Part shown: one piece after another, positions 8,164-15,943 of the stretch | How the letters are laid out: every line of letters begins with the position of its first letter | Position numbering within the stretch: position 1 is the stretch's first letter | From: JASBZA01 sp964392065 | Lineage (GTDB): Bacteria > Bacillota > Clostridia > Saccharofermentanales > Fastidiosipilaceae | Reading direction: 5' to 3' | DNA length: 64,000 nt | Assembly: GCA_964392065.1 (NCBI GenBank) | Contig: CAYMOG010000001.1 | Coordinates: forward strand, 78,733 to 142,732 | The notes under the pieces: model-generated | The model's database searches: none | Told to the model about the DNA's origin: nothing | The model's input: the letters and a program-made list of their open reading frames with translations, nothing else | Position numbers and translations under genes: made by a program

Positions 8164-9089
8164 AAAAATATATAATCGGCATGGATGGTGGAGGAACCTC
8201 AACCAAGGCGAAGCTATATCCCGTACAAGACGATGGACAACTAGGTGAAGCTGTAGAAGGCATAATCGTTGGATCCACCAATGTAAATAGTAATAGTCAT
8301 GTTGAAATACAAGAAAACTTCCACAAGATATGGCAAGCTCTAGGCTCAGAGCATGTTCTTGCGGTAGGATTAGGAGTCGCGGGTTTATCGACGGTTGGGG
8401 CGGAGGAGAAGCTTCGAACATATATGAGACATGCTGGTTTCCCAGAGCAAGTAACGCTCAAGGGAGACCATGAAATTGCACTCAGAGGAGCCTTCGATAA
8501 GCAAGCTGGCATGCTTCTCATTGCAGGCACAGGTTCCATCTGCTTCGGCCAAAGCCCCTCAGGCCATCTCACTCGAGCAGGAGGTTATGGTTACTTAATC
8601 GATGATATAGGTTCTGCCTTCTCAATTGGTTTATCTATGTTGAAGCACTGGATTTGGGCCTATGATAAGCGAATAGAGAGTTCAGCTATGCTCGAACATA
8701 TGACAGGGGAATTTGCTCAATCGGGTGTTCCGCTCGACGTGGCCATGGATTTGGCTTACCATCAGCCTTTTATAAAAGCACGGATAGCCGATTTGGCCAG
8801 TATCTTTTCGATGTATTTGGAGAGGGGCGATATCTGGGCGGAGATTATTGCGGAAGAGCAGTTGGAGGCTTTGGCTACTTTGGTAAAAACTGTACGAAAA
8901 TCTCTAGATTCTGATAAGGTGCCGCTGGTCTATTCTGGAGGTGTATTGGTTCATAACCAGATTATACGGGAGAAGTTAAGTTTGCGTTTAGAGCAAGAAG
9001 GTATTGTTATATTAGATCAAGATGTGGATGCACCGCTTGGCGCCGCACGATTTGCAAAGGAGGACTCTTATGCAAGATATGTTAGTTAA
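8160..9089 (+). CDS. murK: BadF/BadG-type amino-sugar kinase, MurK-like
   Basis: 309 aa. ASKHA-fold kinase with the phosphate-binding DGGGTSTKAKL at residues 9-19, an internal GTGSIC loop and the C-terminal YSGGVLVHN. Family members include GlcNAc kinases and the Clostridium MurK that phosphorylates both MurNAc and GlcNAc. It overlaps nagZ by four bases, so it probably phosphorylates the two sugars that NagZ releases; this is inference from coupling. It overlaps the following acetyltransferase gene by 20 bases. A plain GlcNAc kinase (NagK-like) is the main alternative. Confidence 0.85.
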   Translation: MKKYIIGMDGGGTSTKAKLYPVQDDGQLGEAVEGIIVGSTNVNSNSHVEIQENFHKIWQALGSEHVLAVGLGVAGLSTVGAEEKLRTYMRHAGFPEQVTLKGDHEIALRGAFDKQAGMLLIAGTGSICFGQSPSGHLTRAGGYGYLIDDIGSAFSIGLSMLKHWIWAYDKRIESSAMLEHMTGEFAQSGVPLDVAMDLAYHQPFIKARIADLASIFSMYLERGDIWAEIIAEEQLEALATLVKTVRKSLDSDKVPLVYSGGVLVHNQIIREKLSLRLEQEGIVILDQDVDAPLGAARFAKEDSYARYVS

Positions 9090-9555
9090 GTTGTATGATT
9101 TACCAGATGCTAGGGATTTATATCATAAGTTAGAAGCCGAAGGAATTTATATTCGCCGTGCTATGGCACCGGATAAGGGGCGCATTCTAGAATTTGTTGG
9201 TAAGCTCTCAAATCCTTCTGCCCAATCTGAAGTGGATGTAACGTTTTCTAGACAACCTATTTCCTTGTTTATTGCTACCGAGAAGGATAAGGTTTTAGGC
9301 TATGCGGCCTATCATGCCACCTGTATCGATTTTTTCGGTCCGACCGCAGTATTAGAGGAGTATAGAGGTAAAGGCATAGGAAAGGCCTTACTCATACGCG
9401 CTCTAGAAGCCATGTACCAAGAAGGTTATGGTTATGCCATAATTGGTGGTGTTGGACCCGCAGAGTTCTATGCGAAGGCTGTGGGAGCCACTCTTATAGA
9501 AGGCTCTAGTCCAGGCATGTACAAGGATTTCTTGCCGTTGTTGAAGGAAGATTAA
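9070..9555 (+). CDS. GNAT acetyltransferase, candidate GlmA-like glucosamine(ide) N-acetyltransferase
   Basis: 161 aa. The acetyl-CoA-binding motif A is clear (VLEEYRGKGIGKALLIRAL, about residues 97-115) and is followed by a second Gly-rich segment GGVGPAEFYAKAVGA. The ATG at 9070 follows AAAGGAGG inside the end of the kinase gene, so I prefer it to the in-frame start at 9022. In Clostridium acetobutylicum a GNAT enzyme called GlmA, which acetylates glucosamine and glucosaminides, is encoded with nagZ and murK. The same order here suggests re-acetylation of de-N-acetylated wall sugars. The substrate is inferred from context only. Confidence 0.78.
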   Translation: MQDMLVKLYDLPDARDLYHKLEAEGIYIRRAMAPDKGRILEFVGKLSNPSAQSEVDVTFSRQPISLFIATEKDKVLGYAAYHATCIDFFGPTAVLEEYRGKGIGKALLIRALEAMYQEGYGYAIIGGVGPAEFYAKAVGATLIEGSSPGMYKDFLPLLKED

Positions 9556-9570
9556 TTAGATAGTATTTGG

Positions 9571-9607
9571 GCCCTATTTTCTTAAATTTGAGAAGATAGG
9601 GCTTTTT
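9571..9607 (+). terminator. Intrinsic terminator of the nagZ-murK-GNAT operon
   Basis: A 13-bp stem (GCCCTATTTTCTT with its complement GAGAAGATAGGGC, one wobble or end mismatch) is followed by TTTTT, 15 bases after the acetyltransferase stop codon. Confidence 0.88.
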
Positions 9608-9646
9608 CATATGAAACGTTAAGATTATCGACTGAAAACACAAGAT

Positions 9647-9778
9647 ATGGCAAACATCATGGCAACGAGAAGAAAAGCTCTAGGCCTAATGCAAGATGGA
9701 TTGGCAATTCAATTGGATGTTTTGGCTCAGGCTGTTTCTAAATGGGAGACGGGTGCTGGGTTGCCGGATATTCGGTGA
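9647..9778 (+). pseudogene. Remnant of an XRE-family HTH regulator
   Basis: A 43-codon frame from ATG to TGA encodes a recognisable but decayed XRE (Cro/CI) helix-turn-helix: RRKALGLMQDGLA, then LDVLAQAVSKWETGAGLPDI. Intact members read roughly LRKxxGLTQEELAxxLGVSRQAVSKWExG. Here the TQEEL and GVSRQ positions are altered, the frame stops directly after the domain, and there is no clear ribosome-binding site. It fills part of the 333-bp gap between the terminator at 9607 and the gene at 9889. A functional micro-regulator cannot be fully excluded. Confidence 0.7.
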
Positions 9779-9888
9779 TGCTAAGATCATTACTTAAGGC
9801 TTATTTACAAGTTTGTACAAAAATGTTTTCTATAAGCTTTTATTCTTTCGTGTAGAATAGTTCTAAAAACTTGAGAGGCTAGGTATTT

Positions 9889-10518
9889 ATGCACTCTGTT
9901 TTAAGAACTATTCTTATTGTTACTCTTATTTTAATTGTTCTACTGATAGTAGGGAAATTTGTTATGGATAAAATTCGTCAGGAACTACATGAGGCGATTG
10001 CAGACAATAAATTTGTCTTACTCACTACGGCAAAAAGGAAATTACATGAACAAACTAGACCGCGTCGATTGAATAAAATGGGTAGGGTTTATTTACCCGT
10101 AATCCAGAGATACCATAAAGGATTAGAAGTGGAAGCGTTGGCTTCAGTCGCTGAGAGCATACTTCTCCTGTCCTACGATGCTTTAGAAAATGGTATATCA
10201 GAAGAACTCCGGCAACTCGCTGGACCAACTTATATTAGACAATTGGAAGATTTACGAGAAAAAAATAGAAGTTTAGGTAATCGTGCCCCGAAGTTTCGCT
10301 ATTTGCGTATTCATGATAGAGCATTAAGCCACTATCGTCTCTATAAAGGAAAGGGATCTCTTGATATAGAATTTGCGGTCGAAGCCTTTGTCCATAGTGT
10401 GGAACTGAATCAGTCGAAGAGAATGCAATATAAAAATGCCATACGTTTCCGCCAAGGGGAAGATCAATTATGGTATCCTACTAAACTCAAAGTAGAGGAT
10501 TGGATTAAATCTTGGTAA
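9889..10518 (+). CDS. Membrane-anchored protein of unknown function
   Basis: 209 aa; I do not recognise the family. One strong hydrophobic segment (about residues 6-24, rich in Ile, Leu and Val) should anchor it, followed by a charged, largely helical cytosolic or external part rich in Arg, Lys and Glu. The first codon is ATG after GAGAGGC. Its stop lies 14 bases before the start of the large ABC exporter with no terminator between, so both are probably one transcript and may act together. Confidence 0.7.
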   Translation: MHSVLRTILIVTLILIVLLIVGKFVMDKIRQELHEAIADNKFVLLTTAKRKLHEQTRPRRLNKMGRVYLPVIQRYHKGLEVEALASVAESILLLSYDALENGISEELRQLAGPTYIRQLEDLREKNRSLGNRAPKFRYLRIHDRALSHYRLYKGKGSLDIEFAVEAFVHSVELNQSKRMQYKNAIRFRQGEDQLWYPTKLKVEDWIKSW

Positions 10519-10532
10519 GGGAGTAGATGTCT

Positions 10533-13475
10533 ATGTTGGAATTAAGAGGAATTAAAAAAGCGTATACTAATGGAACGTATACGGTAAACGCCTTACGAGG
10601 GATTAATCTAGCTTTTCGTGAGAAGGAATTTGTCGCGATTCTAGGTCCCTCCGGTTGTGGTAAAACAACATTATTAAATATTATTGGTGGCTTGGATAAT
10701 TATTCTGAAGGTGATCTCAGAATAAATGGCAAAAGTACGAAAGAATATAATGCTAGAGATTGGGATCAATATAGGAATCATTCTATCGGTTTTATTTTCC
10801 AAAGCTATAATTTAATTCCTCATCAGAATGTACTTTCTAATGTTGCCCTTGCTATGCGCATTTCCGATGAGTCAAAAGAGGCAAGTCAAGAGAAAGCGAA
10901 ACTTGCTCTGGAGCGGGTGGGTCTGGGTGAGGAACTCTATAAGAGACCTAATCAAGTATCTGGAGGACAATCTCAGCGTGTTGCCATCTCAAGAGCACTG
11001 GTAAGTGATCCGGATATTATCCTTGCAGATGAACCCACAGGAGCATTGGACTCTGTGAGTTCGGATCAAGTTATGGATATATTACAAGAGATAGCACATG
11101 AAAAGCTTGTTATCATGGTGACCCATGATGAAGAGCTTGCTAAGCGCTACGCAGACCGTATTGTAAGGATGAAAGATGGGGCCGTATTGGATGATACCAA
11201 TCCTTATAAAATAGAAGACGAAATTAAATTAGAGGCGAAGTCAAGAAAAACAGCAAAGATGAACTGGAGAACATCCTTTCGTTTGTCATTAAATAACTTG
11301 TGGTCTAAGAAGGGCAGGACTTTACTTACTGCTTTTGCGGGTTCGATAGGTATTATTGGTATCGCCCTTATTGCAGCGTTATCAAATGGTATTCAAACTT
11401 ATATTAACCAGGTGCAAGAAGAGACTCTTACAGCCTATCCCATAACAATCGAGAAGGAAGCCATGGATGCCACTGGCATGCTGATGAATCTCATGCAACA
11501 AGGCGAGGAAGTTGAGCAATATCCTGAGGGAGAAACAGTCTATTCCAGAGATGTTATGGCGGGTTTTCTAGAGAGTATGTCTTCGTCCTCTACAGTCACG
11601 AATAATATGAAGGATTTCGGCCAGTTCTTAGAAAATAATTCTGAAATGCAAGCGTATGCATCGACCATCCATTATTCCTATGCGATTGATTCGCCAATTT
11701 ATACGAAGGCGGAGGATGGTGCAATCCATGAAGTGGATATCATGGAGGTTATGTCTCAAGCGTTTTCGACGGATAGTTATCAGAATCAGTTGATGAATCA
11801 ATTTTCGATGATGGGCCAAGTGGATTTATTTGAAGAACTTGTGACGGACAGCAATGGAGAAGGTATTTCTCCTATGTATCAAGAGCAATATGATTTACTT
11901 ACAGGACATTGGCCTCAGGAAGCCGATGAAGTAGTTCTTGTTTTAAACCGTCAGAATGCAGTGCCTGATATGGTGCTCTATGCGCTTGGTATGAAAGACC
12001 GAGCGATTATTTCTGATCTCTTAACCCGTATCGTAGCAGGTGAAGAAATAGAAGAAAGTCATGAAATGGAGAGTTTTACCTTCGACGATTTCATTAATCT
12101 TGAGTTGAAGCTTATTCTTCCTAGTGAGCAATTTAGTAAGAATTCTGAGACGGGTTTGTGGGTAGATATGGGTGATACGGAAACGGGTAAGACTTTTCTC
12201 TATGAGTCGGAAGAGATAGGGATGCCTCTAAAGGTTTCCGGCATCATTCGTACGAAAGAAGATGCATCTGTACAGAGCATCAATGGGAGTTTTGCTTATT
12301 CTAAGAAACTCACCGATTATGTTATGGAAAGAAATAATAATTCAGAGATTATGCAAGAACAGCAAGAGCAGTCGGAGATCGATATTTTTACAAATTTGCC
12401 CTTTCTTACGTCTGAGTATGAGGAGCCCAGTGTAGAGGAGAAGGCGGAGGCTTTTAAAGCTTATACAGAAGAACAGGAAGCCTCTCAAATTGCAAGTTAT
12501 TATACATGGATTTCTGCAGAGCCTAGTTCAGAGGAACTCAATAATCTTGTTGCAAATGAAATGTCCGATCTAAGTAGAGAAGAAATAGAAGAGAATCTTA
12601 GTCAGCGCTATGCGCAAGAAATGCAAATTGATCAAGAAGAACTGCGTTCATATATTCAATCTATGCCAGATGAAGAACTCTTCAGTAATGTTGAAGAACT
12701 TCTACGTGAACGTATCCGTTTACAGTATCGGCAACAAGCCTTGGTAGAATTAGAACAAGTTCCTGAAGAAGCTAAAGTTCAACAATTCAACAGTGCAGAA
12801 TACAGTGACGAAGCTTGGGCCATGCTCTATGATGAGTTCATGCCTCCTACTGTCTCAGAGAATACATATGAAGATAATCTAGAGCAACTGGGTTGGTCTG
12901 ATCCAGAAGAACCAGAAGCTATCTATTTATATGCCAACAGTTTCCGAGACAAAGATAATATATCTGATCTTATCACGAGTTATAATGAAGGTGTTCAAGA
13001 AGACGATAAGATCCAATATACGGATTATATTGCTCTCCTGATGTCTTCCATTACGCTGATAATTGGTGGGATTACTTATGTACTTATTGCGTTTGTTGCC
13101 ATATCTCTAGTTGTGTCGTCAGTAATGATTGGTATCATTACTTACATTTCTGTTATCGAAAGGACAAAAGAAATAGGTATACTCCGAGCCCTAGGTGCTT
13201 CGAAAAAAGATGTTGCCAATGTGTTCAATGCGGAGACTGTAGTAGAAGGCCTGGCTTCAGGGATTCTTGGCATTATCGTGACCCTTATTCTGATCTTACC
13301 TATTAATGCCATAATCCAAAACCTAACGCAGATTGAAGATATGCGCGCAATTCTACCATGGCAAGCCGCTATTATTCTCGTTATTATTTCTACAATATTA
13401 ACGCTTATTGCTGGATTTATTCCTTCTAGGATGGCTGCCAAAATGCATCCTGTAGATGCCTTACGAACAGAATGA
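10533..13475 (+). CDS. MacB-like ABC exporter, fused ATPase and FtsX-type permease
   Basis: About 980 aa. Residues 1-230 are a LolD/MacB-type ATPase: Walker A GPSGCGKTT, signature SGGQSQRVAISRAL, Walker B ILADEPTGALDS. A membrane segment near residues 262-282 is followed by a very large extracellular domain (about 285-825, acidic and rich in Glu and Gln) and three C-terminal membrane segments with the FtsX-core motif ERTKEIGILRALGASKKDV. Such tripartite-type exporters move peptides, lipids or lipoproteins; the substrate is unknown. Both ATG 10527 and ATG 10533 are possible; AAGGGAG is better spaced for the second. It follows the 209-aa membrane protein closely. Confidence 0.9.
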   Translation: MLELRGIKKAYTNGTYTVNALRGINLAFREKEFVAILGPSGCGKTTLLNIIGGLDNYSEGDLRINGKSTKEYNARDWDQYRNHSIGFIFQSYNLIPHQNVLSNVALAMRISDESKEASQEKAKLALERVGLGEELYKRPNQVSGGQSQRVAISRALVSDPDIILADEPTGALDSVSSDQVMDILQEIAHEKLVIMVTHDEELAKRYADRIVRMKDGAVLDDTNPYKIEDEIKLEAKSRKTAKMNWRTSFRLSLNNLWSKKGRTLLTAFAGSIGIIGIALIAALSNGIQTYINQVQEETLTAYPITIEKEAMDATGMLMNLMQQGEEVEQYPEGETVYSRDVMAGFLESMSSSSTVTNNMKDFGQFLENNSEMQAYASTIHYSYAIDSPIYTKAEDGAIHEVDIMEVMSQAFSTDSYQNQLMNQFSMMGQVDLFEELVTDSNGEGISPMYQEQYDLLTGHWPQEADEVVLVLNRQNAVPDMVLYALGMKDRAIISDLLTRIVAGEEIEESHEMESFTFDDFINLELKLILPSEQFSKNSETGLWVDMGDTETGKTFLYESEEIGMPLKVSGIIRTKEDASVQSINGSFAYSKKLTDYVMERNNNSEIMQEQQEQSEIDIFTNLPFLTSEYEEPSVEEKAEAFKAYTEEQEASQIASYYTWISAEPSSEELNNLVANEMSDLSREEIEENLSQRYAQEMQIDQEELRSYIQSMPDEELFSNVEELLRERIRLQYRQQALVELEQVPEEAKVQQFNSAEYSDEAWAMLYDEFMPPTVSENTYEDNLEQLGWSDPEEPEAIYLYANSFRDKDNISDLITSYNEGVQEDDKIQYTDYIALLMSSITLIIGGITYVLIAFVAISLVVSSVMIGIITYISVIERTKEIGILRALGASKKDVANVFNAETVVEGLASGILGIIVTLILILPINAIIQNLTQIEDMRAILPWQAAIILVIISTILTLIAGFIPSRMAAKMHPVDALRTE

Positions 13476-13528
13476 GTTGCGTTTTCTAAATGTTAATATG
13501 AATTTCGTATTTTTCTTCTTTCATTAAT

Positions 13529-13543
13529 TTATAATTAATATAA
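13529..13543. promoter_or_regulatory. Near-perfect PerR box upstream of catalase
   Basis: TTATAATTAATATAA matches the established PerR operator TTATAATNATTATAA with a single mismatch, 99 bases before the catalase ATG. PerR is the Fe/Mn-dependent peroxide-sensing repressor of Firmicutes. A second inverted repeat, AACAAG/CTTGTT with an 8-base loop, lies at 13555-13574. No perR gene is in the window. Confidence 0.72.
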
Positions 13544-13641
13544 CTAAAACTACGAACAAGTTTATTTTCTTGTTTGTTTAGAGTGCTCAAATCAATAGAA
13601 TTGGGCACGATGAATAAAGTATAGAAAGAGGTAGAACGAAT

Positions 13642-15438
13642 ATGAAAGATCCAAAAGAGAAAGATCTCATGCGTGATGGAGATAAACTCGAGAAAATGGA
13701 AGGCGAACCCCTGTTGGAACATCCTCGCAAACCTAACCCTATGGATAAGAATAAATTAGGTGATTATAAAGCAAGTAGAAATGATACTACAGGTGAAAGA
13801 AAAACTTTTACGAGGCAAACAGGTGCTCCTGTTATTAATAATCAGGACTCTATGAGTTCAGGCGTGAGAGGCTCTCAGTCTATGGAAGACGTATGGCTTT
13901 TCGAAAAACACGCCAACTTCAATCGTGAGGTGATTCCTGAAAGAAGAATGCACGCCAAAGGTTCCGGTGCCTTCGGTACCTTCACGGTAACACAAGATAT
14001 CACGCATTTGACCAAGGCTAAAGTCTTCTCCGAAGTGGGTAAAAAAACAGAAGTTTTCGCGCGTTTCTCTACTGTTGCAGGCGAACGCGGTGCCGCAGAT
14101 GCTGAACGGGACATTCGTGGCTTTGCAATTAAGATGTATACCGAAGAAGGTAACTGGGACTTAGTAGGTAATAATACACCTGTATTCTTCTTCCGTGATC
14201 CGAAGAAGTTTATAGACTTAAATCATGCCATTAAGCGTGATCCTAAAACCAACATGCGTAGTCCTAATACCAACTGGGATTTCTGGACAAGTCTACCAGA
14301 ATCTCTTCTGCAAGTAACGATAACGATGAGTGATCGTGGACTCCCTTCTTCTTACCGCTATATGCATGGATTTAGTTCACATACTTATAGCCTAATCAAT
14401 GAAAAAAATGAACGTACATGGGTACAGTTCCATTGGCGTAGCCAACAAGGTATTCAAAACCTAACAGACCAAGAAGCTGAACTTGTAAATGCTGTTGACC
14501 GTGAGAGCCATCAGAGAGACCTCTTCAATGCGATTGAGCAAGGAGAGTATCCCCGTTGGACACTCCATATTCAAACGATGACTGAGCAGCAGGCAAAAGA
14601 AGTACCATTTAATCCTTTTGATTTAACGAAAATGTGGCCCAAGGCAGATTTCCCACTTCAAGAAGTTGGTGTGATGGAATTAAATCGTAATCCGGAAAAT
14701 TATTTTGCGGATGTAGAACAAGCAGCCTTTAATCCTGGTGCCAATGTACCTGGTATTGGTTTCTCTCCAGATCGTATGCTTCAAACAAGACTATTCGCGT
14801 ATTCGGATGCTCAGCGCTATCGTCTTGGAGTAAACCACTTCCAGATTCCTGTAAACTATCCACGTGGTGTCGATAAGCCTCATTTTTTCCATAGAGATGG
14901 ACAACTTCGTGTGGATGGAAACCAAGGTGGGGAAAACCACTATGAGCCCAATAGTTACGGTAACTGGGAAGACCAACCGGAGAGAGTAGAACCTACTTTA
15001 GAAGGTGGCGATGTGAAACATTGGGATTTCCGTGTTGATGACCATGATTACTACAGTCAACCTGGTCAGCTTTTCCGTAATATGAGTGATGAGCAAAAAC
15101 TCGTTCTCTGTGAGAACACTGCAAGAAATATGGAAGATTCCACATTGCAGATTAAGTATCGACACATTGTTCACTGCTATATGGCCGATCCAGCGTATGG
15201 TGAGGGCGTTGCAAAGGCATTAGATATCGATATTAACGACGTGGATCTGAGTCCAATGAAATCTGATTCTCATGCGCAATGGCTAGAGGATAAAAAGCGT
15301 TTCAGTGACTTGAATCAAGTAACGAAGCCAGTGAAACAACCAGCTTCTGCTAAAGGCCTTCCACCAGAAGGTCGAGATACCAATGAAGCCGATCCTTCCG
15401 TTCTATATGCATGGGAGAATGATCCCCATATCCTATAA
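13642..15438 (+). CDS. Heme catalase (KatA/KatE family, clade not resolved)
   Basis: 598 aa. Disproportionates hydrogen peroxide to water and oxygen. The core starts near TGAPVINNQDS (residue 60). Catalytic His104 is in RRMHAKG, the distal Asn region is in NNTPVFFFRDP, and the proximal heme-ligand Tyr is in RLFAYSDAQRYRLG. Small-subunit catalases are about 480-500 aa; this one has some 50 extra charged N-terminal residues and a C-terminal tail, but no large flavodoxin-like domain. AAAGAGG precedes the ATG. A PerR-like box upstream suggests peroxide induction. A small acetyltransferase gene follows 14 bases later. Confidence 0.96.
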   Translation: MKDPKEKDLMRDGDKLEKMEGEPLLEHPRKPNPMDKNKLGDYKASRNDTTGERKTFTRQTGAPVINNQDSMSSGVRGSQSMEDVWLFEKHANFNREVIPERRMHAKGSGAFGTFTVTQDITHLTKAKVFSEVGKKTEVFARFSTVAGERGAADAERDIRGFAIKMYTEEGNWDLVGNNTPVFFFRDPKKFIDLNHAIKRDPKTNMRSPNTNWDFWTSLPESLLQVTITMSDRGLPSSYRYMHGFSSHTYSLINEKNERTWVQFHWRSQQGIQNLTDQEAELVNAVDRESHQRDLFNAIEQGEYPRWTLHIQTMTEQQAKEVPFNPFDLTKMWPKADFPLQEVGVMELNRNPENYFADVEQAAFNPGANVPGIGFSPDRMLQTRLFAYSDAQRYRLGVNHFQIPVNYPRGVDKPHFFHRDGQLRVDGNQGGENHYEPNSYGNWEDQPERVEPTLEGGDVKHWDFRVDDHDYYSQPGQLFRNMSDEQKLVLCENTARNMEDSTLQIKYRHIVHCYMADPAYGEGVAKALDIDINDVDLSPMKSDSHAQWLEDKKRFSDLNQVTKPVKQPASAKGLPPEGRDTNEADPSVLYAWENDPHIL

Positions 15439-15452
15439 AAGGAGAGAAATTT

Positions 15453-15737
15453 ATGGAACCATTAGAATTTAAAAGAAGTGCGCATAGTATTTACTTAGGA
15501 GAGTCTCTAGAACAGGCGAAAGCCTACATAAGTTGGGAAGTACTAGGAGATAATCTCATTAATATCAATCATACCGTGGTGGATAAGTCTCTTGGAGGAC
15601 AAGGGATTGGAACGAAACTTGTCCATGAAGCTGCTAAGATGGCAAGAGAAGAAAATCTAAAAGTAAAGGCATCGTGTTCTTTTGCCAAGAAGGTATTAGG
15701 AGAATCTGATGCATATCAGGATATTTATCGAGGATAA
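15453..15737 (+). CDS. Small GNAT-like acetyltransferase (YidJ/NATD1 type)
   Basis: 94 aa. Carries the short GNAT core typical of the NATD1/YjdJ group: INHTVVDKSLGGQGIGTKLVHEAAKMA forms the beta4-P-loop-alpha3 unit that holds acetyl-CoA (the part given spans about residues 37-62), followed by VKASCSFAKKVL with a conserved Cys. An AAAGGAGAG site precedes the ATG. It lies 14 bases after catalase and before a terminator, so it is probably induced with it. Substrate unknown. Confidence 0.82.
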   Translation: MEPLEFKRSAHSIYLGESLEQAKAYISWEVLGDNLININHTVVDKSLGGQGIGTKLVHEAAKMAREENLKVKASCSFAKKVLGESDAYQDIYRG

Positions 15738-15759
15738 GCAATAGTATTTTATTCTTAAG

Positions 15760-15792
15760 AAAACAGGAGCCTTGTGATGAGCCTCCTGTTTT
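15760..15792 (+). terminator. Probable intrinsic terminator after the catalase operon
   Basis: A perfect 10-bp inverted repeat (AAAACAGGAG with CTCCTGTTTT) has a 13-base loop and ends in a short T run, 22 bases past the acetyltransferase stop. Confidence 0.7.
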
Positions 15793-15943
15793 ATAAGGAA
15801 ACCTAGTTTTTGAAATAAATTAATTGGGTCAGGAATAAAAGTAAGATAAATAAAAAACTATAAGGATTTCTGGGGAAAATTCCATAAAATCACGGTAGAA
15901 TAGGGTAAAATAACATACACTAAGAGAAAAATTGAGGTTTATT

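Noticed and set aside
9600..9890. Mobile element or prophage remnant around the XRE relic
   Set aside because: No transposase, integrase, terminal repeat or target duplication could be seen.
13486..13722. 78-codon minus-strand frame before catalase
   Set aside because: Overlaps the catalase start and the PerR-like box, has no family resemblance and no binding site.
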